Below, piece after piece: positions 15,527 to 23,815 of a stretch of DNA of 36,246 nt. The stretch is from Ruminococcus sp. (GTDB lineage: Bacteria; Bacillota; Clostridia; Oscillospirales; Ruminococcaceae). The position numbers and the translations under genes are program-made. Within the stretch, counting starts at the first letter, position 1, and each line of letters starts with the position of its first letter. The notes beneath the pieces were generated by a model, which was not told the DNA's origin, made no database searches, and worked only from the letters and a program-made list of their open reading frames with translations. The stretch covers positions 1-36,246 of the forward strand of contig JAFWWU010000034.1 of NCBI GenBank assembly GCA_017523285.1, in the 5' to 3' direction.

Positions 15527-15603
15527 TGGTAGCGGCAGTAGGATTTGAACCAACGACCAATCGGGTATGAACCGAGTACTCTAGCCAGCTGAGCTATGCC
15601 GCC
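15527..15603 (-). tRNA. tRNA-Met (anticodon CAU, elongator type)
   Basis: 77 nt with CCA. Acceptor GGCGGCA pairs with TGCCGCT, anticodon loop TTCATAC. The stem sequence fits elongator Met better than initiator or Ile2. It precedes tRNA-Glu by 5 bp in one transcript. Confidence 0.92.
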
Positions 15604-15645
15604 ATCTTAGCCGCTTGTTTTTTGTTTTCCTCATGCGACTTATTT

Positions 15646-15674
15646 ATTATACACCATATCTATCTGTTTGTCAA
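15646..15674 (-). promoter_or_regulatory. Promoter of the tRNA-Met/tRNA-Glu transcript
   Basis: Minus-strand TTGACA (15674-15669) and TATAAT (15651-15646), spacer 17 bp. Both boxes are consensus. Confidence 0.8.
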
Positions 15675-15757
15675 CAGAAATTTCAAAAAAATTTTTGTTT
15701 CTATCTTTTTCACAATACAATTCAACGTAATTTTGAATAATGTCCTTATAATATACA

Positions 15758-15789
15758 AAAGCACCTCCGTTTTTATTCGAAAGTGCTTT
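15758..15789 (-). terminator. Terminator behind the methionine synthase gene
   Basis: Minus-strand stem of 12 bp including G-U pairs (15778-15789 with 15758-15769), 8-nt loop, followed by TTTTGTATATT. It starts 5 bp after the stop codon. Confidence 0.75.
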
Positions 15790-15793
15790 TATA

Positions 15794-18145
15794 TCAATAT
15801 ATAGTTGAAGCTATATCAACAGTTTCCTTTGCATCCTTTGCATAGAAATCTGCATTAATCTTTTGTGCGAAATCTGCTGTCAGCACAGCCCCGCCAACAA
15901 CGGTTTTGCATTCAGGATATTCCAGATTGAGAAGTGCGATTGTTTCTTCCATTGCACCAAGCGTAGTTGTCATTAGAGCTGAAAGTCCCACAAGCTTAAC
16001 CTTGTGTTTTTTTGCAGCGTCAACTATATCACGCTTATCTACATCCTTGCCAAGATCTATAACCTTATATCCGTAACTTTCAAGAAGCACCTTGACGATG
16101 TTCTTTCCTATATCGTGAATGTCACCTTTTACCGTTGCAAGCACGATTTCTCCCTTTGAAACAGGCTTTTCTCCGCTTGAAGATAACGAGCTTTTTAATG
16201 TTTCAAAGCAAGCCTGTGCAACTCCTGCTGTGAGAATAAGCTGTGGAAGGAAAATCTGTCCCTTTTCAAATTTCTCGCCTGCCTTATCAAGCGCAGGAAT
16301 AAGATAATTGTTTATGATTTCCATAGGCTCAGTTGTCGACAAAAGTGATTCAACAGCCCTTACACCTTCGTCTTTCAGACCATTTTCAAGAGCATAGAAT
16401 ATATCGGGAGCTTTTTTATCGGTAATAGTTGCTGCTGTCTGCGAAGTGTTCTGGCTGTAGCAGTTTATAAATTCAACGGAGTTCTTATCGATAGATGCAA
16501 GAAGCTTATATGCTCTTACTGCGCCGATTATTGATTCGACATTGGGGTTTATTATCGGAAGATCAAGTCCGTTCTGGAGTGCCATAGTTAGAAATGTGCG
16601 TGTAATAAGCTCTCTGTTCGGAAGTCCGAATGAAATATTTGAAACTCCTAAAACTGTTTTCAGTCCGAGTTCTTCCTTTACTCTTTTCAGTGCGCCGAGA
16701 GTTTCCATAACTCCCTCTTGTTCGGCCGAAGCGGTAAGCGTAAGACAATCGATGTATACATCCTCTTTAGGAATACCGATTGCCAATGCTCTTTTGAGGA
16801 TTTTTTCAGCGATTTCAAAACGTCCCTGAGCAGTTTTAGGTATGCCGTTCTTATCAAGGGTAAGTCCGACAACTGCTGCACCGTATTTCTTTACAAGCGG
16901 AAGAATAGCGTCAAGTGATTCATCCTCTCCGTTTACAGAGTTTACTATCGGCTTTCCGTTGTAAATTCTCAGACCTGCCTCAAGCACCTCGGGTATAGTT
17001 GAGTCAAGCTGGAGGGGTGCATCTGTAACCGACTGAACGGCTTTTACAGCGCTTACCATCATTGCTTTTTCATCTATTGACGGTAATCCTACGTTGACAT
17101 CAAGGATGTCTGCACCTGCCTTAACCTGTTCGATAGCCTGATTCAGAATATAATTTATATCATTGTTGAGAAGAGCTTCTTTGAACAGCTTTTTGCCTGT
17201 AGGATTAATTCTTTCACCGATAACTCTCGGCTGAGAAATATCAACATAGCGAGTTCCCGAACATACTGCCGCAACAGGAGTATATTCAGGCTTTTTCCAC
17301 TCAATCTGTGATAGTTTTTCTTTAAGTGCTTTTATATGCGCAGGAGTTGTTCCGCAGCAGCCGCCGAAAATCTTCACGCCGAGTTTAGCAAGCTCTGCCG
17401 CACTTTCCGCAAACTCATCTGCTCCTACATTGAATTTATTTGTAACAGGGTCGGGGAGTCCTGCATTAGGCTTCATAATTACAGGAAGCCCTGTAAGCTT
17501 CACAAGTTTTTCTGCAACAGGATAAAGTGCGTCAGGGCCAAGAGAGCAGTTTACACCAAGAGCGTCAACTCCGAGTCCCTGCAATACAGTTGCCATACAT
17601 TCAACGCTTACGCCTGTAAATGTGCGTCCGCTTTCTTCAAAAGTCATTGTACAGAATATCGGTTTGTCGGAATTTTCTTTAGCCGCAAGAACAGCCGCCT
17701 TGACTTCATATATATCCGTCATTGTTTCAATCACAATCAGATCTGCTTCACTGCCTGCGATAATCATTTCTTTGTAGCAATTATAGGCTTCTTCAAAGGT
17801 AAGAGTTCCTGTAGGCTCAAGAAGCTGACCGATAGGGCCTAAATCAAGAGCAACAAGTGCTTTTCCGTCTGCCGCTTTTTTAGCGTTTGCAACGCCTGCT
17901 TTGATAATTTCATCAACGGAATATCCGCTGTCTTTCAGCTTGTACGAATTTGCTCCGAAAGTATTTGTGCAGAAAATATCAGAGCCGCTTTCAACGTATT
18001 GACGGTGAATATCAATGATAATCTCAGGGTGAGTGATATTAAGAATTTCGGGATTATGGCCTGATTCAATACCCGAAGCCTGAATCATAGTGCCTAAGCC
18101 GCCGTCAAGAATAACAAAGTTTTTTTTAAGTAATTTTTTAAGCAT
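15794..18145 (-). CDS. metH: Cobalamin-dependent methionine synthase, short form
   Basis: 783 aa. Start at ATG 18143-18145 behind AGGAGGAG. Domains in order: homocysteine-binding barrel (about 1-290) with the zinc Cys set C200 (GVNCSLGP) and C263-C264 (GGCCGTTP); pterin-binding barrel (about 320-570) with RINPTGKK; helical cap; and cobalamin-binding Rossmann domain with the D675-I-H677-D-I-G680 signature. It transfers a methyl group from methyltetrahydrofolate to homocysteine. The C-terminal S-adenosylmethionine reactivation domain of E. coli MetH (1227 aa) is absent, as in many Clostridia, and no separate reactivation gene is seen here. It is the last gene of a four-gene run, 13 bp after the psd stop. 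Confidence 0.93.
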   Translation of the reverse strand: MLKKLLKKNFVILDGGLGTMIQASGIESGHNPEILNITHPEIIIDIHRQYVESGSDIFCTNTFGANSYKLKDSGYSVDEIIKAGVANAKKAADGKALVALDLGPIGQLLEPTGTLTFEEAYNCYKEMIIAGSEADLIVIETMTDIYEVKAAVLAAKENSDKPIFCTMTFEESGRTFTGVSVECMATVLQGLGVDALGVNCSLGPDALYPVAEKLVKLTGLPVIMKPNAGLPDPVTNKFNVGADEFAESAAELAKLGVKIFGGCCGTTPAHIKALKEKLSQIEWKKPEYTPVAAVCSGTRYVDISQPRVIGERINPTGKKLFKEALLNNDINYILNQAIEQVKAGADILDVNVGLPSIDEKAMMVSAVKAVQSVTDAPLQLDSTIPEVLEAGLRIYNGKPIVNSVNGEDESLDAILPLVKKYGAAVVGLTLDKNGIPKTAQGRFEIAEKILKRALAIGIPKEDVYIDCLTLTASAEQEGVMETLGALKRVKEELGLKTVLGVSNISFGLPNRELITRTFLTMALQNGLDLPIINPNVESIIGAVRAYKLLASIDKNSVEFINCYSQNTSQTAATITDKKAPDIFYALENGLKDEGVRAVESLLSTTEPMEIINNYLIPALDKAGEKFEKGQIFLPQLILTAGVAQACFETLKSSLSSSGEKPVSKGEIVLATVKGDIHDIGKNIVKVLLESYGYKVIDLGKDVDKRDIVDAAKKHKVKLVGLSALMTTTLGAMEETIALLNLEYPECKTVVGGAVLTADFAQKINADFYAKDAKETVDIASTIY

Positions 18146-18158
18146 AACTCCTCCTGAA

Positions 18159-19028
18159 TTAACGTAAAGAAATACCGATTTTTTCACCCATTTTAACAAT
18201 GGTTTCGCAGTTATCGGCAGTATTTTCAAGAAATTCACTGCAAGGCATAAGCTTGTCCTTTTCAATGAGAAGAACTATCGTAGAGCCTCCGAAAAGAAAC
18301 ATTCCCTTTTCTTCACCTCTGCGGAAGCTGTATTTTTCGTGATGATTTGCGATTTTGCCGACAAACATAGCACCGACTTCAATCTGTGTTACATCTCCGA
18401 AATTTTCTGTATGCAGAACTGAAAATTCTCTGCAATTTCTTTTATATACATTATAATGTTCGAAAGCAATCGGATTTACGGTATGCAGAACGCCTTTTAT
18501 AAAGTTGTTCTTGCTTTTTGTGCCGTTATCAATATAACAATAGCGGTGATAATCGTCGACCTCAAGTCTGAAAATCATACACCAGCCACCGTTATATTTA
18601 TCTGCAAGCTTTTTGCATTTTACAAGGTCTGAAGCTCTGTATAGACTGTTTTTGATTTCAAACACACTGTCGCTATCGAGCTTATATACGGATAATTTCG
18701 CATCGCATGGACTTATAAAGCTTTTGGGATTCATATCAAGCAGTCTTTTTCCGTCTTTTATTTTTCGTGTAAAGAATTTATTGTATGTATCAATATCATC
18801 CATAATATAATCATCGGTATTGATATTGTTTGCTTTGATAAAAGGCTCTATAAGCGGAGATGAATAACGTGAATCCATAAAAGCGCCGACAGCTTTTGAA
18901 ACAATCGGCTGTGTAAAAATTCTGAGTATAAAGCGTCCGACGGCATTGCCGTAGACATGCCTTATGGCTTTGTCCAGACTGCCGTCGCTGTTTTTTATTA
19001 TATTCTTGTTTCTGTCTTTTACTATCAT
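18159..19028 (-). CDS. psd: Phosphatidylserine decarboxylase
   Basis: 289 aa. It makes phosphatidylethanolamine from phosphatidylserine at the membrane. The pyruvoyl-forming site is F246-G-G-S249-T, the family's L/FGGST motif, where self-cleavage before the Ser makes the alpha and beta chains. LEVDDYHRYCY carries the conserved Asp and His. Length is typical for the proenzyme of the Clostridial group. Its ATG overlaps the stop of the upstream HgdB-like gene by 4 bp, so translation is coupled; a ribosome site of its own is weak. Pairing with methionine synthase and the activase genes is odd for its known role and may only reflect operon packing. Confidence 0.93.
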   Translation of the reverse strand: MIVKDRNKNIIKNSDGSLDKAIRHVYGNAVGRFILRIFTQPIVSKAVGAFMDSRYSSPLIEPFIKANNINTDDYIMDDIDTYNKFFTRKIKDGKRLLDMNPKSFISPCDAKLSVYKLDSDSVFEIKNSLYRASDLVKCKKLADKYNGGWCMIFRLEVDDYHRYCYIDNGTKSKNNFIKGVLHTVNPIAFEHYNVYKRNCREFSVLHTENFGDVTQIEVGAMFVGKIANHHEKYSFRRGEEKGMFLFGGSTIVLLIEKDKLMPCSEFLENTADNCETIVKMGEKIGISLR

Positions 19029-20257
19029 TTTTTCTTAGCATTTGCAAGCATAAGCTTGATACGATTTTCCTGATTTACTCGTGTAGCGCCCGGGTCGTAG
19101 TCAATAGCAACTATATTTGCCTGTGGAAAATCATCTTTTATTGCTCTTGACATACCCTTTGCAACAATATGGTTAGGCAGACAGCCGAAAGGCTGTGCAC
19201 ATACGATGTTTTCTGTTCCTGTTTCAACAAGTGCCGCCATTTCAGCAGGGATAAGCCAGCCCTCGCCCATAGATACACCCTGATTGATATATTTATCTGC
19301 AAGATGACGTAAATGCTCGAAATCGTGCGGCGGAGTAAATACACCATGCTTTTTCATAGTCTTGATAAGCTGTTTCTGCTTGCCGTAAATAAGCTTATAT
19401 CCTATGCCGTTTATAAATGTGGTCTTGTTTTTGAAATTATAAAGTCTACCGTCGTTTGTCTTGCTTACGGCACAGTACATAACGAATTCGAGAAGTGAAG
19501 GAACAACAGGCTCACACCCCTCTGAAATGAGGAAATCTTCAAGATGATTGTTTGCAAGGGGAGAATATTTTACATAGATTTCTCCTACGATGCCTACCTG
19601 AACTTTTTTAACCTTGCTTCTTTCGATTTTTGCGAAATCGTCAAGGATTTCCTTGTAGAATTTAGATGTGTTCATATACTTTGTGCCTGAGCTGAAAAGC
19701 TTTGCAAGCTTTTTCTGCCAGATATCAAGCGTTTTCTTTGATGCACCCTTTACAAGCTCATACGGTCTGCACTGGTTATATACAGTCATGAGCAAATCTC
19801 CGTAAAGAACAGCATAAAGAAGCTTCAGGAACATTACAGCGGTTATTTTAAAGCCGCTGTCTTTTTCAAGTCCGCTGAAATTGAGCGAAACAACAGGTAC
19901 CTGTGGAAAATTCTCGTAAGCACATTTGCGGAGCAGGTGGATATAGTTTGATGCACGGCATCCGCCGCCTGTCTGTGTTATAAGCAGAGCTGTTTTGTTC
20001 GGGTCATAGCGGCCGCTTTTGAGAGCCTCCATAAACTGACCGATAACAAGTAGAGCAGGGTAGCAGGTATCGTTATGTACGTTTTTGAGTCCCTCGTCAA
20101 CAACAGCTCTTGAATCTGTCTGTAAAAGCTCCATTTTATAGCCATAGCTTTCAAAAATGCTGATTAGAAGCTTGAAGTGGATCGGGAGCATATCGGGCAC
20201 TAAAATAGTATGTGTTTTTACCATATCTTCGGTAAATTTTGCGTATTTCTCAGCCAT
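19025..20257 (-). CDS. HgdB-like (COG3581-type) partner of the activase
   Basis: 410 aa; start at ATG 20255-20257 after CAGGAG. It matches the C-terminal half of the large activase-type proteins of anaerobes, related to 2-hydroxyacyl-CoA dehydratase subunits. Conserved Cys include NDTCYP, GGGCRASNY, and the CAQPFGC near the C-terminus, which could ligate an iron-sulfur cluster. In many genomes this part is fused to the activase; here the two are separate genes, 4 bp apart and in the order of the fusion (978 + 410 aa). The substrate is unknown. Enzymes of this wider group use ATP-driven electron transfer for very difficult reductions. Confidence 0.85.
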   Translation of the reverse strand: MAEKYAKFTEDMVKTHTILVPDMLPIHFKLLISIFESYGYKMELLQTDSRAVVDEGLKNVHNDTCYPALLVIGQFMEALKSGRYDPNKTALLITQTGGGCRASNYIHLLRKCAYENFPQVPVVSLNFSGLEKDSGFKITAVMFLKLLYAVLYGDLLMTVYNQCRPYELVKGASKKTLDIWQKKLAKLFSSGTKYMNTSKFYKEILDDFAKIERSKVKKVQVGIVGEIYVKYSPLANNHLEDFLISEGCEPVVPSLLEFVMYCAVSKTNDGRLYNFKNKTTFINGIGYKLIYGKQKQLIKTMKKHGVFTPPHDFEHLRHLADKYINQGVSMGEGWLIPAEMAALVETGTENIVCAQPFGCLPNHIVAKGMSRAIKDDFPQANIVAIDYDPGATRVNQENRIKLMLANAKKK

Positions 20258-20261
20258 GTTA

Positions 20262-23198
20262 TTACTCCTGTTCTTTATTTTTGATTGCCGCCGCAAGACT
20301 TCTCAGACGTATTTTAGCAGCGCCGAGGTTATTGATTTCATCTATTTTAAGCTGTGTGTAAAGCTTGCCCTTTGATTCGAGGATTGAACGCACTTCATCT
20401 GTTGTGATAGCGTCAATTCCGCAGCCGAAGGATACAAGCTGAACAAGCTGCATATCAGGCTGTGTTGTGACAAACTGAGCTGCCTTGTAAAGACGTGAAT
20501 GGTATGTCCACTGATTGAGGACTCCGAGCTCAGGGGTATGTGCAAGCGGAGCAACGCTCTGCTCTGTAACAACGGCCATGCCAAGACTTGTTATAAGCTT
20601 ATGTATGCCGTGGTTTATTTCTTTATCCACATGATACGGTCTGCCTGCGAGTACAATGATATTCTTGCCCTCTGTACGAGCCTGACGTATAATTTCGTCA
20701 GCTTTTTTTGCAACATCTGCTATATGCTTATCCAGAGCTTCGTAAGCTTTATCGATTGCTGACGGAATTTTACCCTTTATATTATATTCCTTTAGAGTCT
20801 GTGCCATAACCTTGGCAACATTTTTTCTGCGGTTTAAATCCATATAAGGATAACGGAAATTCTTTGTATTGAGTCTTGAATTGTTTGCAAGGAGAAGCTC
20901 AGGATAATAGGCTACAACAGGGCAGTTGAAGTGGTTATCGTTATCACCCTCGTCTATATTGAAGCTCATACATGGGTAGAAAATGAAGTCTACACCCTTG
21001 TTGAGCAGACATTCGATATGTCCGTGAGCAAGCTTTGCGGGGTAGCATACTGTATCTGATGGAATTGTATGCTGACCGAGATAATACATTTCTCTGTCGC
21101 TTTCATCGGAAATAACAGTTTCAAATCCAAGCTCTGTGAAGAATGTATGCCAGAATGGAAGCTGTTCATAGAAGCTGAGTGCAAGTGGTAGTCCGACCTT
21201 TGCAATAGGATTTTTAGGCTGATTTTCCTTGACTGTATTGAGAATGCTGTTGTATTTGTAATCGTAAAGGCTTGGTGCGGATTTTGTCTTTGTTTTGCCG
21301 CTTCCTTTTTCACAGCGATTGCCTGAAATGAACTTTCCACCGTTTCTGAATGTGATAACATTCAATGCACAGTTTGCTGTACATCCGCCGCAGTTTATTC
21401 CCTTTGATGTATAGTTGAATTCTTCAAGGTCTTTTGCGGAAATTATTGAGGATTTTTCAAGATTCTTTTCCTTTGCGTAAAGAGCACATCCGAGTGCACC
21501 CATAAGTCCCGATACAGCAGGACGTATAACATTTCTGCCGAGTTCCTTTTCAAATGAACGGAGAACTGCGTCGTTAAGGAAGGTACCACCCTGAACAACG
21601 ATATTCTTTCCGAGTTCGTCAACTGATTTTGCACGGATAACCTTGTAAATTGCGTTTTTGATGATTGATGATGAAAGTCCTGCGGAAATATCCTCGACAG
21701 TTGCGCCGTCTTTCTGCGCCTGTTTTACACTGCTGTTCATAAATACTGTACAGCGTGAGCCGAGGTCAACAGGTCTTTCGGCAAATAAGCCAAGCTGTGA
21801 AAATTCAGCAATGTCATATCCGAGTGCCATTGCGAATGTCTGTATAAATGAGCCACAGCCTGATGAGCATGCTTCGTTGAGCATGATGCTGTCGATGTTT
21901 CCGTTTTTAATCTTAAAGCATTTGATATCCTGTCCGCCGATATCAATGATGAAATCAACATCAGGACAGAAATAAGATGCAGCTTTGAAGTGAGCAACAG
22001 TTTCAACTATACCGAAATCTATTGAAAGTCCTGCTTTAATAAGCTCTTCGCCGTATCCTGTAACAGCAGAGCCTTTTATCGTGATATTCGGATTCATTTC
22101 GGCGTAAATCTTTTTGAGCTTCTTTACAATCTTGTCAAGAGGCTGACCTTTATTTGAAGCGTAATGACTGTAAAGTAAGCCACCTTCTTCGGAAATAAGA
22201 ACAAGCTTTGTTGTGGTTGAGCCTGCGTCAATTCCGAGGTAGGCATTGCCTTCGTAAGTGCGTATATCTTCATACTTGAGGTCGTATTTTTTATGGCGGT
22301 TTATGAATTCATCGTACTGCTGCTTGGTTTCGAAAAGAGGTTCGCCTGTTACTATGTTTTCTGTTACTTTTGCATTGAGAATTTTTTCTGTAAGCTGTTC
22401 CATTGAATATGTATCTTCAGAAGAGGAAGCAAAAACAGCACAGCCGTATGCTACGAATACGGGAGCTTCCTCAGGAAATACTGCGTTTTCATCGGTAAGT
22501 CCGAGAGTTTTTACGAATGCACGGCGCAAGCCTTTAAGGAATGAAAGAGGTCCGCCGAGGAATAATACACGTCCTTCGATAGAACGCCCCTGAGCGAGTC
22601 CTGAAACAGTCTGGTCAACGACAGCCTGAAAAATACTTGCAGCTATATCCTCTCTTGCTGCGCCCTGATTAAGAAGCGGCTGTATGTCAGATTTTGCAAA
22701 TACACCACAGCGTGAAGCTATCGGGTATGTTTTTTCAGCTTTGGCAGAAAGCTCATCAAGTTCATCTGCTGAAATGCCGAGAAGGGTAGCCATCTGATCA
22801 ACAAAAGCACCTGTGCCGCCTGCACATGAGCCGTTCATACGCTGTTCAACGCCGCCTGTAAAGAATATAATTTTAGCGTCCTCACCGCCAAGCTCAATAA
22901 CTACATCTGTTTCGGGCTCACGTTCCTTAACAGCGATAAATGCTGCCTGAACCTCCTGAACAAAAGGAATGTCAGCGTTTTCAGCAAGTCCGAGGCCTGC
23001 AGAGCCTGTGATACAGATTTTGAACTCACAGTTTTTATACTCAGCCTGAATAATGCCGAGCTGTTCAAGGACAGTTTCCTTTACTTTAGAAAAGTGTCGC
23101 TGATATTTAGAATAGATTATCTTGTTTTCATTATCAATGATAACAGTTTTTACGGTAGTAGAACCAACGTCAATACCAAGTGAATAGCAGTTTGCCAT
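20262..23198 (-). CDS. Acyl-CoA dehydratase-type activase with two ASKHA domains and DUF2229
   Basis: 978 aa; ATG at 23196-23198 behind AGAGGTG (the longer start is a GTG three codons up). Two tandem BcrAD/BadFG ATPase domains begin with GIDVGSTTVKT and GIDAGSTTTKL. Each has a Cys pair exactly 39 residues apart: C125/C164 and C444/C483, matching the cluster ligands of HgdC (C127/C166 in that enzyme), so a 4Fe-4S cluster is expected. A Cys-rich stretch follows (GINCGGCTANC, later NRCEKG) and then a DUF2229 domain (SDTVCYPAKLAHGH, FYPCMSFN). It should hydrolyse ATP to push electrons at low potential into the HgdB-like partner encoded next. First gene of the four-gene run. Confidence 0.92.
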   Translation of the reverse strand: MANCYSLGIDVGSTTVKTVIIDNENKIIYSKYQRHFSKVKETVLEQLGIIQAEYKNCEFKICITGSAGLGLAENADIPFVQEVQAAFIAVKEREPETDVVIELGGEDAKIIFFTGGVEQRMNGSCAGGTGAFVDQMATLLGISADELDELSAKAEKTYPIASRCGVFAKSDIQPLLNQGAAREDIAASIFQAVVDQTVSGLAQGRSIEGRVLFLGGPLSFLKGLRRAFVKTLGLTDENAVFPEEAPVFVAYGCAVFASSSEDTYSMEQLTEKILNAKVTENIVTGEPLFETKQQYDEFINRHKKYDLKYEDIRTYEGNAYLGIDAGSTTTKLVLISEEGGLLYSHYASNKGQPLDKIVKKLKKIYAEMNPNITIKGSAVTGYGEELIKAGLSIDFGIVETVAHFKAASYFCPDVDFIIDIGGQDIKCFKIKNGNIDSIMLNEACSSGCGSFIQTFAMALGYDIAEFSQLGLFAERPVDLGSRCTVFMNSSVKQAQKDGATVEDISAGLSSSIIKNAIYKVIRAKSVDELGKNIVVQGGTFLNDAVLRSFEKELGRNVIRPAVSGLMGALGCALYAKEKNLEKSSIISAKDLEEFNYTSKGINCGGCTANCALNVITFRNGGKFISGNRCEKGSGKTKTKSAPSLYDYKYNSILNTVKENQPKNPIAKVGLPLALSFYEQLPFWHTFFTELGFETVISDESDREMYYLGQHTIPSDTVCYPAKLAHGHIECLLNKGVDFIFYPCMSFNIDEGDNDNHFNCPVVAYYPELLLANNSRLNTKNFRYPYMDLNRRKNVAKVMAQTLKEYNIKGKIPSAIDKAYEALDKHIADVAKKADEIIRQARTEGKNIIVLAGRPYHVDKEINHGIHKLITSLGMAVVTEQSVAPLAHTPELGVLNQWTYHSRLYKAAQFVTTQPDMQLVQLVSFGCGIDAITTDEVRSILESKGKLYTQLKIDEINNLGAAKIRLRSLAAAIKNKEQE

Positions 23199-23390
23199 AG
23201 ATTGCACCTCTGTTTATTTTCTCATTAACTATTATACACTATTTAAAAAGAAAATAAAAGCATTTTATTGATTTTCTTTATTGTATTAAAGAGAAAAATT
23301 TTTCCTCGATGTCTTTTTTTACATTTTATTGTGCGGTATTTTGCTTCAATTGTGCAAAATGATGTTTTTGGAAATTTTATCAGAAATCTA
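23199..23390. other. Intergenic region upstream of the activase operon
   Basis: AT-rich. A minus-strand TATAAT (23236-23231) could be the operon -10, but no good -35 is seen at the right distance. No gene. Confidence 0.4.
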
Positions 23391-23419
23391 TTGACTTTTA
23401 ATTCGTAGTGTGATAAAAT
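23391..23419 (+). promoter_or_regulatory. Promoter of the three-tRNA cluster
   Basis: TTGACT (23391-23396) and TAAAAT (23414-23419), spacer 17 bp, 27 bp before tRNA-Gly. Confidence 0.7.
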
Positions 23420-23446
23420 ATTTACTGTTGAAACTCTAATGCAAAT

Positions 23447-23520
<74 letters not shown>

Positions 23521-23524
23521 ATAT

Positions 23525-23601
23525 GCGCCTTTAACTCAGCTGGATAGAGTAACTGCCTTCTAAGCAGTAAGCCATTGGTTCGAGTCCAATAAGGCGCGCC
23601 A
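23525..23601 (+). tRNA. tRNA-Arg (anticodon UCU)
   Basis: 77 nt with CCA. Acceptor GCGCCTT pairs with AAGGCGC; anticodon loop CTTCTAA. Confidence 0.94.
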
Positions 23602-23604
23602 TAT

Positions 23605-23646
23605 ACGAACGCTCCTCAATCGGAGCGCTTCGTTATTATTTTATAT
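23605..23646 (+). terminator. Terminator between tRNA-Arg and tRNA-His
   Basis: CGCTCC (23610-23615) and GGAGCG (23622-23627), lengthened by ACGAA/TTCGT with one bulge, then TTATTATTTTAT. Confidence 0.65.
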
Positions 23647-23724
23647 GGTGGGTGTAGCTTAGCTGGTTAAAGCGTCGGATTGTGGTCCCGAAGATCGTGG
23701 GTTCGAATCCCATCTCCCACCCCA
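23647..23724 (+). tRNA. tRNA-His (anticodon GUG)
   Basis: 78 nt including the extra 5' G (G-1) opposite C73 that marks tRNA-His, and encoded CCA. Anticodon loop TTGTGGT. One T-T mismatch in the acceptor stem as I pair it. Confidence 0.93.
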
Positions 23725-23733
23725 GAAGAATAG

Positions 23734-23772
23734 GCACTTTCTCGTTTGAGGAAGTGCTTTTTCTTTTTTCTA
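23734..23772 (+). terminator. Terminator behind tRNA-His
   Basis: GCACTTTCTC and GAGGAAGTGC arms with a short loop, then TTTTTCTTTTTT. Confidence 0.8.
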
Positions 23773-23779
23773 ATACAAT

Positions 23780-23801
23780 AGTCCCCGCAATTGCGGGGAC
23801 T
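23780..23801. terminator. 22-bp palindrome between convergent transcripts
   Basis: A perfect palindrome with CCCCGCAATTGCGGGG at its centre, between the tRNA terminator and the stop of the minus-strand gene at 23816. It likely ends the membrane-protein transcript, though no long T-run follows on either strand. Confidence 0.55.
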
Positions 23802-23815
23802 TCTTAATTAATATA

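Noticed and set aside
23780-23801. Palindrome as a regulator-binding site
   Set aside because: It lies between two converging gene ends, so a transcription stop is the simpler reading.
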